Shown here piece by piece: positions 1-6,528 of a stretch of 10,785 nucleotides of DNA. The DNA comes from Thalassiosira profunda. Lineage: Eukaryota; Bacillariophyta; Thalassiosirophyceae; Thalassiosirales; Thalassiosiraceae. Made by a program: the position numbers and the translations under genes. Positions within the stretch are counted from its first letter, which is position 1. Every line of letters starts with the position of its first letter. The notes below the pieces were generated by a model. That model saw nothing but the letters and a program-made list of their open reading frames with translations, had not been told where the DNA came from and searched no databases. The stretch covers positions 1 to 10,785 of the forward strand of contig JALLAP010002914.1 in assembly GCA_036939355.1 (NCBI GenBank), given 5' to 3'.

Positions 1-1920
1 TTCCTCTTCCAGGGAGGCAGCGGCCTGTCCTTCTTGGCCGATGCCGGCGGTTTCGAATTGGGTTCAGTGGTCTTCTCCTCCTCATCGGCTGGTGTTTTGC
101 TAGCTATCTGTTCCTCTGTGGACGAAGCAACGATGCCATCGTCATCGAACCGGTTGCTGGACGTCTTCGCAGATATGGCCCTCAGCTCGGCGAGCAGATC
201 GGCATCCTCCGCCGCCCCGCCTCGATCGCCCTTGAAGGTGCTGGGCAGACAGGACGTGATCCCCATGCTCCCCGGATTTGGCTCCTCCGAAACAGTTTGC
301 TTTTGAGCTTCATCAACGATACATGGAGTGGACTCTGCAGCGTCATCGACGAATGCATTCTGAAATGGATCTGTCGTAGCTGAAGGCGGCGGAGGAGCAG
401 CGACGACGATGTCCATGTCGCAATCCACCGCCTTCGTCTTCCTGGTGCCCTTCTGCTTCCAAGGAGGCAATGGCTTGTCCTTCGCACCTTCCGTCCGCTT
501 CGACTGCTTTGGCTCGTCAACGACAGTCTCCTTCTCAATTACAGACTCTTTGGCATCATCGATAGGAGGAGAGCTGTGGCCTCCGTCATCATCAAAACGG
601 CTGCCCGATGCCTTGCTCGAAATGGCTCGCAGCTCGGCCAACAGGTCGGCGTCCTCCGCGGCTCCGCCACGATCGCCCTTGAACGTGTTCGGGAGGTCCG
701 ACTTGATCCCCTTGTCATTCTCCTGTGGCGCGGCAGCAACGTCGCCCCCTGCGTTTGGGAAGAACGCCTCGTCGTCGTCCACTTCGCCATCAGTCGGCGC
801 TTCCTCGGTTGTAACTTCTTTCTCGTTCGCGCTCTCGTCCAGCAATGCATTCTGGAACGGGTCGACCAGGGCGGCGGTGGCCGGCGCTGGCGGCGCAGCA
901 ACGATTACGTCCACATCGTTAGCCGTGGGCGCTTTCGTCTTTCGAGCGCCCTTCTGCTTCCAGGGAGGGAGCGGTCGGTCCTCCCTCGCCTCGACCTTCG
1001 GTTTCGCTTCATCGGTCTTCGTTTCTGCCGAAATATTTCGAGTTGTGGTGCCCACAGGAAGATCGTCGGCGCCCTCGTGGTCGTCGAAGCGGTTGGTCGA
1101 GGCCTTGCTCGAGATGGCCCGCAGCTCCGCGAGCAAGTCGGCATCTTCTGCGGCCCCTCCTCGGTCCCCGGCAAACGTCTGGGGAAGGTCCGACTTGATC
1201 CCCGTGCCACTCGTCGGCGCCGGAGCTGCCACAACCTCGCCGTCGCCGGGCGCATCCGCGTTTGGAAGGAAGGCCTCGTCGGCGTCCGCTTCCTCTCCAA
1301 GTGCCACGGGGACTTCCTCGTTCTTCGTGCTGTCGTTGGGTTTGGGCTCATCGACGGCCTTCGCCTCCGCCTCTGCCACCTTTGGCTCGGCCAAAGGCGC
1401 CTCGTCAGCAGCCTCGCCCTCAACAACGACTTCAGCCGGAGGGGCAGCCCCTCCCTCGTCATTGCCATCGAACCGATTTCCGGACGACTTGTTGGAAATG
1501 GCCCGCAGCTCGGCCAGCAGGTCGGCATCCTCCGCCGCCCCTCCCCGGTCGCCCGCGAAGGTCTGGGGCAAGTCGGACTGGATCCCCGAGCTCTCCCCCT
1601 CTCTTTCTTCCATATTCACCCCCTTGGGCTCCTCCTCCCCTGCTTTCACCGGTGTCTCGCACGCCATGGAGACTTCCGTCTCGCGGGGCGTGTGGAAGGC
1701 GTCCGTGTCCATGGAGGTGTTGGCGTCCGTTCCCTTTTCGTCCATCTTCTCCAGGACGTTTTGGAAGGGGCTCGCCTCCGTTGGTGCAGCCGCAGCTGCC
1801 GCGGCAGCCGCAGGGACGGGAGGAGGTGGGGCAGCAATCACCACGTCCACATCCTCGTTCGATGCGACCGTCTTCTTGGCCCCCTTCTGCTTCCAAGGAG
1901 GCAATGGCCGGTCCTTCTTC
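1..1920 (-). repeat. Four copies of the PLPPWK / DVDV-AAPPP / DPFQNA motif
   Basis: Copies lie at about 1755-1920, 845-985, 351-485 and, cut by the window edge, 1-37. Each reads K(D/E)(R/K)PLPPWKQKG, a basic patch (A/T)(R/K)KT, then (D)(V/M)D(V/I) and VAAPPP, ending in (D/S)PFQN(A/V). They interleave with the GDRGGAAEDADLL copies, except that the linker between copies 2 and 3 of that motif lacks one. A third, smaller repeated element, DEAF(L/F)PNA, occurs at about 1250-1285 and 748-780, so the linkers are themselves mosaics of conserved short motifs. Confidence 0.82.
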
Positions 1921-2603
1921 CCCCCGAGGGGCGGCAGCTTGACCTGCCGCTCTGGCTGCAATGAGTCGTTGACAGGGTCCTCCCCTCCGTTGGCATCGGT
2001 GGGAATGCCGTCACCCCCCTCCTCCGCGCCGTCGAAGCGGTTGGCCGACGACTTGCTCGAGATGGCCCGCAGCTCGGCCAGCAGGTCGGCGTCCTCGGCG
2101 GCCCCGCCCCGGTCGCCGGCAAACGTGCTGGGCAGAGTGGACGCGAAGTCTCCCCCTCCTCCCGCTGCGTCAACAATGTCTTCTTCGGCCGGTGGCTCTT
2201 GTTCTCCCGTTGAAACGTCCCCAGCCGTCTCCTGCTCGGCGGTCTCTTGATTGGCCGTTGGCGCCGGCTCCTCCGCAACAACTGACATATTATGTTCACT
2301 CGCACCACCGTCCTCCACCGCACCCCCCTCCTCCTCCACGACATCCCCACCACCCTCTACCTCCACAGCACCCTCCTCCTCCTCTTCCTCCCGCTGGCCA
2401 TCGGCAATATGTTCCCGCAGCCTCGCCTGCAGTTCGCTCTTGCGTCCCGACACGCCGAGCCCCCGCTTCCGCAAGGCGGCGCGGAGGTCGACCACCTTCA
2501 TCCCGTCGACGGCCGCGTCGTCCAATTCCGGCTCCTCCTCCTCCTCCCGGGCGGGAGGGGCGTCGGCGGCGTCGCTGCTCCGGGAGCGGAGGTTGGCCCA
2601 CAT
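1..2603 (-). CDS. SAP-domain protein with alternating repeat motifs (3' end outside window)
   Basis: An uninterrupted reading frame runs from an ATG at 2603-2601 (A at -3) to the window edge, so at least 867 residues are encoded and the C-terminus is missing. Residues about 33-69 fit the SAP domain, a helix-turn-helix DNA/chromatin-binding fold: VVDLRAALRKRGL followed by SGRKSELQARL. An acidic, Ala/Pro-rich, low-complexity chain follows. It carries five copies of a motif containing TF-GDRGGAAEDADLLAELRAIS and NRFD, alternating with four copies of DRPLPPWK-basic-DVDV-AAPPP-DPFQNA. A nine-alanine run lies near 1785-1813. The amphipathic DADLLAELRAIS stretch suggests repeated short docking helices separated by disordered linkers. 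SAP makes a nuclear DNA- or chromatin-associated role likely, but I cannot name the protein. It is divergent to the TIPIN gene across a promoter with an E2F-type site. The long plus-strand frame at 409-2250 is its antisense shadow. Confidence 0.85.
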   Translation of the reverse strand, partial: MWANLRSRSSDAADAPPAREEEEEPELDDAAVDGMKVVDLRAALRKRGLGVSGRKSELQARLREHIADGQREEEEEEGAVEVEGGGDVVEEEGGAVEDGGASEHNMSVVAEEPAPTANQETAEQETAGDVSTGEQEPPAEEDIVDAAGGGGDFASTLPSTFAGDRGGAAEDADLLAELRAISSKSSANRFDGAEEGGDGIPTDANGGEDPVNDSLQPERQVKLPPLGGKKDRPLPPWKQKGAKKTVASNEDVDVVIAAPPPPVPAAAAAAAAAPTEASPFQNVLEKMDEKGTDANTSMDTDAFHTPRETEVSMACETPVKAGEEEPKGVNMEEREGESSGIQSDLPQTFAGDRGGAAEDADLLAELRAISNKSSGNRFDGNDEGGAAPPAEVVVEGEAADEAPLAEPKVAEAEAKAVDEPKPNDSTKNEEVPVALGEEADADEAFLPNADAPGDGEVVAAPAPTSGTGIKSDLPQTFAGDRGGAAEDADLLAELRAISSKASTNRFDDHEGADDLPVGTTTRNISAETKTDEAKPKVEAREDRPLPPWKQKGARKTKAPTANDVDVIVAAPPAPATAALVDPFQNALLDESANEKEVTTEEAPTDGEVDDDEAFFPNAGGDVAAAPQENDKGIKSDLPNTFKGDRGGAAEDADLLAELRAISSKASGSRFDDDGGHSSPPIDDAKESVIEKETVVDEPKQSKRTEGAKDKPLPPWKQKGTRKTKAVDCDMDIVVAAPPPPSATTDPFQNAFVDDAAESTPCIVDEAQKQTVSEEPNPGSMGITSCLPSTFKGDRGGAAEDADLLAELRAISAKTSSNRFDDDGIVASSTEEQIASKTPADEEEKTTEPNSKPPASAKKDRPLPPWKR
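141..2150 (-). repeat. Five copies of the GDRGGAAEDADLLAELRAIS motif
   Basis: In protein order the copies lie at about 2032-2150, 1465-1585, 1077-1203, 585-710 and 141-260. Each encodes LP-TF-(A/K)GDRGGAAEDADLLAELRAIS, then K(S/A/T)(S/T) and NRFD. The core of about 20 residues is nearly invariant while the linkers differ completely in sequence and length (roughly 380-565 bases between copies). That implies selection on the motif itself, not a recent tandem duplication. The first four copies are preceded by different acidic linkers, and copies 2-4 carry GI(K/Q)SDLP immediately before the core. No known domain name comes to mind. Confidence 0.88.
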
Positions 2604-2937
2604 GGTTTGGCGTTGCTTGTGCTGTGACGGGCTCTCCGGTTGTTTTGTGTGAGGCAACGGATTTTGCGAGTCCACCCAAATAATTACTGGTATTGCTTTC
2701 AATAGCTCTAATAATTAGGCTAGCTTTCTCCTTGTTGAATTTGGCGCGGGTAGTCCGCCGAGTAATTCTACGAAATTTATCCCATACTTTGTTATGAATA
2801 ATTTCTACTCAATTTTTACTAGTGCATTTAATTAGCGCTAAATTGCAACCGCGGCACAAAACAAACACAAGCAACGCAAGCAAGCAAAGCGGGTGCACCA
2901 AACCACCCCCGCCGCGCCCCAGCACACCATCGCAGCC
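2604..2937. promoter_or_regulatory. Divergent promoter between SAP-repeat gene and TIPIN gene
   Basis: The two start codons face away from each other across 334 bases. The centre (about 2655-2850) is clearly AT-rich compared with the flanking coding DNA. It carries a perfect E2F-type octamer at 2740-2747 and a 10-base perfect palindrome TTAGCGCTAA at 2832-2841. No canonical TATA box is placed convincingly and transcription starts cannot be read from the sequence. The short shared spacer suggests that both genes are driven from one regulatory region. Confidence 0.6.
2740..2747 (+). promoter_or_regulatory. Candidate E2F/DP binding site TTTGGCGC
   Basis: TTTGGCGC is an exact match to the E2F consensus TTTSSCGC and continues with GGG. 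It stands in otherwise AT-rich DNA, 137 bases from the ATG of the SAP-repeat gene and 190 bases from that of the TIPIN gene. E2F/DP factors activate S-phase and replication genes in animals, plants and algae, so the site fits the TIPIN gene beside it. Binding is inferred. Confidence 0.55.
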
Positions 2938-4867
2938 ATGGCCGCCGCCACAGCCCCCCGCCCCTACTCCCGCTACGACGACGGCCTCTCCTCCGACGAG
3001 GAGGAGCGCCTGCTCTCCGCCCAATACGGCGAGGCATCCGATGATTCCCCCGGGGCAAAGCGCAAGCGGTCCACCTCCGCCACCGCCAAGCTCGCCACCC
3101 TCACCGAGGAGGACGCCCAGGCCGCGGCCGAGTTCGAGGAGAAGGTCACGAGGAAGAAGGCCCGGCCGGCGTTGACGGCCGCGGAATTGAAGGGCGACAA
3201 GGGATTGGTGTTCGTGCGGCGGGCGTTCCCCGCCAACGTGCGCAAGTTCCGCGAGGTCCCGTTTGCCAACAAGGCCCGCGGTGCAGGCGCCAAGTCCCAC
3301 GAGCTGGCCCGCAAAATCAACGCGCAGGGCCAGATCAAGGCCGCGGCGGACTATTCCCGCAGTCTCATGGGCCAGTACCGCGCGTTCGCCAACGGGCTGT
3401 TCCCCTCGCTGGCCGCCGAGGACGTCTTCCTCAAGATCGAGGACCTGGGGTCGAAGAAGGAGGTGAAGGACTACCTCCAGGTGATGCGCGACGAGATGCG
3501 GCGGGAGTACCTGGAGGGGATCTACGGCGCCGAGCGGGCGGGACGCATTCTCAACGAGTTGGAGCACGGTTTAAGGGTGCACCCCGCCGTCGACAAGGGT
3601 TATGACGGGGTCTACGACGATTTCGGGAAGGGGGCGGTGATGAGCCGGATGGGCTACCAGGCCAACGACGACGACGAGGAGGAGGAGATGGGCGGTGGAG
3701 GTGAGGGAGAGGAAACCCCTCCGGCCTCGCCTCCCGCGGCGGTGGCTAATCCCTATGCCAAGAAGGATGAGGAGGCGGCGGAGGCCACTGGTCCGGAGGG
3801 GGTCGAGAAGGACGGTGCACCTGCCAATGACGGGGATGTGGCCATGGCTGATGCGAACAATAAGAAGGAGGCCGAGGCCAAGGAGGACGACGACGAGGAG
3901 GAGGAGGCCACTTTCTCCGACGGCGAGGAGTCTGGCGAGGGCGGGCCGGAGAAGGGTGCCGATGCTGCTCCTGCCGACGAGGCCCCGGCTGACGTTGCGG
4001 AGACGAAGGAGGCGGAAGCTGCTCCTGCCGACAAAGCTGATGAGGACGATGAGGAAGGGGCCACTCTTTCCGTGAGCGGAGATGACGTCGAAGCGGCGAA
4101 GGCCAACGCTGAGGAACCGGCGGAGATTGAGTCCAATGACACACCCGCCACGGTCGAGAAAGAAACTGAAGTTGAGGAGGCGGAGCCTGAGACGAAGGAT
4201 GACGAGGTGGAAGCTGCTGCCACTGAGCCAACGTCGATGGAGGGTGTTGCGGAGGCCATCGCCGAAGAGGAGGTGGATGGCGAGAAGGCCAACGAAGCTC
4301 CCGTCGAGGAGGCGGCTCCGGAGAAGACGGCTGCCGTCGACGACGAGAACGTCAACACCAAGGCCTCGGTGCAGTTCGCCGACGACGCCAAGACGCAGGA
4401 ATCGCTNCGTCGACGACGAGAACGTCAACACCAAGGCCTCGGTGCAGTTCGCCGACGACGCCAAGACGCAGGAATCGCTGACCCTCGTGGCCACTCAGTT
4501 CATGGCCGCGGACGATCGCTTCTCCCAGGTCGACGGCGGCGAGACGACCACGCAGGGCCTCGTCGAGTCGCCGACCCAGCTCGGAGACGACGGCTACACC
4601 CAGGACGTGCGCACCCAGGACGAGCGCTTCTCTCAGGCAGACGGGGAGGCTGGTCAGGAGGAGACTCGCGGCGAGGGGCAGGACGAAGAAAAAGAGGAGG
4701 AGGACGAAGAGGAGAACACGGCCGACGAGCGCTTCTCGCAGTTCACGCAGGGCGCGGCCTTGGCCGAGCCGGTCTTCGAGGAGGAGGACGGCGAGGGCGA
4801 GGCGGAGGGCAGCAACAACGATCGCTTGGGGCAGACGATGGACACTCAGCTGAGCTTGGAATATTGA
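2938..4867 (+). CDS. TIPIN/Csm3/Swi3-family replication fork protection protein (assembly break at 4407)
   Basis: The likely start is the ATG at 2938 in a strong context (gcagccATGG); the open frame upstream to 2893 begins only at GTG. Residues about 76-190 match the Swi3 domain. The most diagnostic part is residues 151-184, with NGLFPSL, EDVFLKIEDL, GSKKEV and a following helix; human TIPIN shows the same LFP-L-ED and LGSKKEV pattern. In the family this subunit pairs with Tim/Tof1/Swi1, travels with the replisome, protects stalled forks and supports checkpoint signalling in the nucleus. Basic NLS-like patches are at 39-45 (AKRKRS region) and 71-77. A very acidic, Ala-rich middle (about 243-465) follows, then a tail with 11 SQ/TQ sites and three RFSQ repeats. 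The frame shifts at N4407, where a 72-base duplicate flanks the N; removing one copy plus the N (73 bases) restores a single 618-residue frame. Family members are usually shorter, the excess being the acidic middle and tail. Confidence 0.88.
4335..4479. repeat. Exact 72-base duplicate flanking a single N (unmerged contig overlap)
   Basis: Bases 4335-4406 and 4408-4479 are identical and separated only by N4407. The extra 73 bases put the downstream part of the TIPIN gene in another frame (frame 1 before, frame 2 after). Counting the duplicate once restores the frame exactly. This is best read as a scaffolding artefact, not as a real tandem repeat. Confidence 0.9.
4458..4867 (+). other. SQ/TQ cluster tail of the TIPIN-like protein
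   Basis: The last ~135 residues contain 11 SQ or TQ dipeptides (KTQ, ATQ, FSQ, TTQ, PTQ, YTQ, RTQ, FSQ, FSQ, FTQ, DTQ), whereas I find none in the preceding ~480 residues. Three sit in a repeated (D/E)RFSQ motif encoded at 4511-4528, 4619-4636 and 4724-4741. A degenerate fourth copy, NDRLGQ, is at 4816-4833. Such clusters are the usual target pattern of ATM/ATR (Tel1/Mec1) kinases, which phosphorylate fork-protection proteins in other eukaryotes. Phosphorylation here is inferred. Confidence 0.7.
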
Positions 4868-5177
4868 GTTGAAGTGGTCGAGCAGCGAGGCAGGGGAAGA
4901 GAGGCGCGTGTTCTGGTGATTGCAGCTTCTTATCGTTAGAGGGGAGGCCTGCGTTGCCACAAGTCCCTCCGAAGAAGTCCGCGACCAGACGAGATGCTCT
5001 AATGCTCTAGGATGCGGAATCAATCGAAGTATCAAGGGGGTCAAATGAAAGCGCTATTGGTTTTCGGTATCGAAGTTAGGGTATCGAAGGCCGACTGGTG
5101 ACTCGACGTCGTCTCACCACCAATCCAACACCCCCGGAATCCCTGCCTGCACAGCCCCAAAGGATCGGATACGACAC
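4868..5177. other. Tail-to-tail intergenic spacer
   Basis: These 310 bases hold the 3' ends of the TIPIN gene (plus) and the coiled-coil gene (minus). I see no conserved coding frame. Minor direct repeats are GGTATCGAAG at 5066-5075 and 5080-5089, and ATGCTCT at 4994-5000 and 5002-5008. No polyadenylation signal can be assigned with confidence. Confidence 0.6.
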
Positions 5178-6161
5178 CTAGAACCCTTTGCCCTTGGTCT
5201 TCAGGCGGCCAGCCGCCTGGGTGTTCTTGAGGTTCTTCGCCGCGCCGCTCTTCTTCGAAGGGGAAGAGTGAAGATCAACGTGCTTCTTCGAGGCCGGGAC
5301 CGTGTCCTCCATCTTGTTGCCCTTGTTGGACTCCACCAACGCTTGCTTTTTTTTGCTGCGCTGCTTGCTGATCTTCGCCATGAGGTGCTGCTTCTCCTTC
5401 CGGAGGCGGGCAACCTCACTCTCCAGGGAGTCGCACCTCTCCACCGTCTTCCGCTGTTCCTTCTTGTCCATGTTCTGAATCTTCGCCTCTTTGTTCGCGA
5501 CCTGCTGCGCTTTCAACAGCTGTCTCTGCACCTCCTTGACCTCCTTGATGTCCTTGGCGCTCTCCTCCTGCGTGCCCTTGACCTGCTCGATGTCCTTGGC
5601 GCTCTTCTCCACGGTGGCGTTGGTTTTGTGCGTCATCTTGTTGGTGTCCTCCGCGAGGTTGTAAATGGAATCGAGAGTCTCCTTAGTGGAGGCGCGGTAC
5701 TCCTTCTCTGCTTCCGTCCCAATGCCGAAGTCCTCCGGTTTGTCGTCGTCCCAGCTGTCGTCGCTGCCCTTGGCCAACAATGACGCGTCGCCGTCCGTGC
5801 CCGTCGAAAACGACGGCGCGTCCGTGACCTCCGTGGCGTCCTCCTTGTCGGCGTTGATGACGGCAATGCTCTTCGGTGGGAGGGCCGGCGTCTTCTCCTC
5901 GGCCGGGGCGAGCACCAGCTTGTCGGTCGTCGCCTCCTTCGCCGTGTCCGTCGCCGTGGGCTCGTTGGACGGCGCCTCGAGCAGCTTCGCCTCCGTCTCC
6001 GCCTCCGCCTCCGTGGACAGCAGCTCCGTTGCCTCCTTCTTCGTGGGTGCTGGATCGTTGGAAGCCACGGGCTCCTGGTCTCCGGACGCCGCGGGCACCG
6101 GGCCGTTGGACCAAGTGCACTTTTTGAGGAGATGAGCCATCGGCAGGATGTTGCTCGCCAT
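5178..6161 (-). CDS. Acidic, coiled-coil protein of unknown function (paralogue of 8817-9374)
   Basis: The protein is 327 residues from the first in-frame ATG (6161-6159, context gaaaATGG); the open frame upstream has only a TTG and probably belongs to an intron. The N-terminus (MASNILPMAHLL) is mildly hydrophobic but not a clear signal peptide. Residues 20-130 are low-complexity, Ala/Glu/Thr-rich. Next come SDDSWDDD (133-140) and a helix with LDSIYNLAEDTNKM (163-176). A long predicted coiled coil spans about 178-265. It contains a 14-residue tandem duplication, SAKDIEQVKGTQEE / SAKDIKEVKEVQ, encoded with the shared 17-mer at 5547-5563 and 5589-5605. The C-terminus is strongly basic (KKSGAAKNLKN, KTKGKGF). 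The helix at 158-215 resembles the Qb helix of SNAP-25-type SNAREs in hydrophobic spacing, but the central Gln and a second SNARE helix are absent, so I do not assign that family. The PVPAA start region and the W-to-AEDT block match the gene at 8817-9374. Confidence 0.75.
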   Translation of the reverse strand: MASNILPMAHLLKKCTWSNGPVPAASGDQEPVASNDPAPTKKEATELLSTEAEAETEAKLLEAPSNEPTATDTAKEATTDKLVLAPAEEKTPALPPKSIAVINADKEDATEVTDAPSFSTGTDGDASLLAKGSDDSWDDDKPEDFGIGTEAEKEYRASTKETLDSIYNLAEDTNKMTHKTNATVEKSAKDIEQVKGTQEESAKDIKEVKEVQRQLLKAQQVANKEAKIQNMDKKEQRKTVERCDSLESEVARLRKEKQHLMAKISKQRSKKKQALVESNKGNKMEDTVPASKKHVDLHSSPSKKSGAAKNLKNTQAAGRLKTKGKGF

Positions 6162-6169
6162 TTTCTTCT

Positions 6170-6264
6170 CTGGAAAACGGGGGGAGGGAGGGCGCGTGAG
6201 CGAGAGACGTCGACGCGCGTAGCGGGGCGTTTGCAATGCACAAGAAGCGTCGCAGCCAACGTAC
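6170..6264 (-). other. Probable 95-base intron in the 5' leader of the coiled-coil gene
   Basis: Read on the minus strand, CCGAG|GTACGT forms a good donor at 6264. A pyrimidine-rich run ends in CCGTTTTCCAG at 6170, followed by only 8 bases (AGAAGAAA) before the ATG. Length and signals fit a short spliceosomal intron just upstream of the start. There is no transcript evidence. Confidence 0.6.
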
Positions 6265-6528
6265 CTCGGTTCGTCAGACGGCGGAGGGTGAGGGAGGGGG
6301 TTGCAAAGCGTTGCGCTTTGTTGACTCTGAGCTCTGAGCGCTCCGGATTTTAAGCGTTTCCAAAACTGTTTTTTGGGAGGAATTTTGTTCCCGGGGGGGT
6401 CGATAGTAGCAACAATTTTTTAAGTTTTTGAAATATCTACCCCTTATTGTACCCCTAAAATTTCTCTCCCCAGGAGCCCCCCGCCCCCGCGCCCCGCAGA
6501 CCTGTTGACGTGGACCGTTCCCACTGCC
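6265..6528. promoter_or_regulatory. Divergent promoter between coiled-coil gene and 730-residue gene
   Basis: The 264 bases between the putative first exon of the minus-strand gene and the ATG at 6529 contain a 17-base dyad at 6304-6320 (CAAAGCG, loop TTG, CGCTTTG). A tandem CTCTGAG pair is at 6325-6331 and 6332-6338, followed by T-rich, AT-rich DNA at about 6350-6460. The minus-strand gene's first exon must lie partly in this interval. No TATA box or E2F octamer is evident. Confidence 0.5.

Noticed and set aside
409..2250. 613-residue plus-strand open frame with repeats
   Set aside because: It is the antisense of the SAP-repeat gene. Its repeats mirror the GDRGGAAEDADLL motif, whereas the minus frame gives a SAP domain, a good start and motif conservation at protein level.
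2893..2937. Upstream extension of the TIPIN-like protein
   Set aside because: It begins with GTG and lies in probable 5' UTR; the ATG at 2938 has a strong context. The same reasoning removes TTG-started extensions at 6505 and 6236.
4335..4479. Programmed frameshift, real tandem repeat or pseudogenisation in the TIPIN gene
   Set aside because: The duplicate is exact, abuts a single N, and the frame closes perfectly when it is counted once. An assembly artefact explains everything.
3571..5044. Long minus-strand open frames opposite the TIPIN gene
   Set aside because: They are low-complexity shadows of the GC-rich acidic coding region, with no domain, and they cross the assembly join.
5178..6161. 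SNAP-25-type (Qb/Qc) SNARE
   Set aside because: The helix after STKETL has SNARE-like hydrophobic spacing and a KDIKE segment, but the zero-layer Gln is missing and there is no second SNARE helix.
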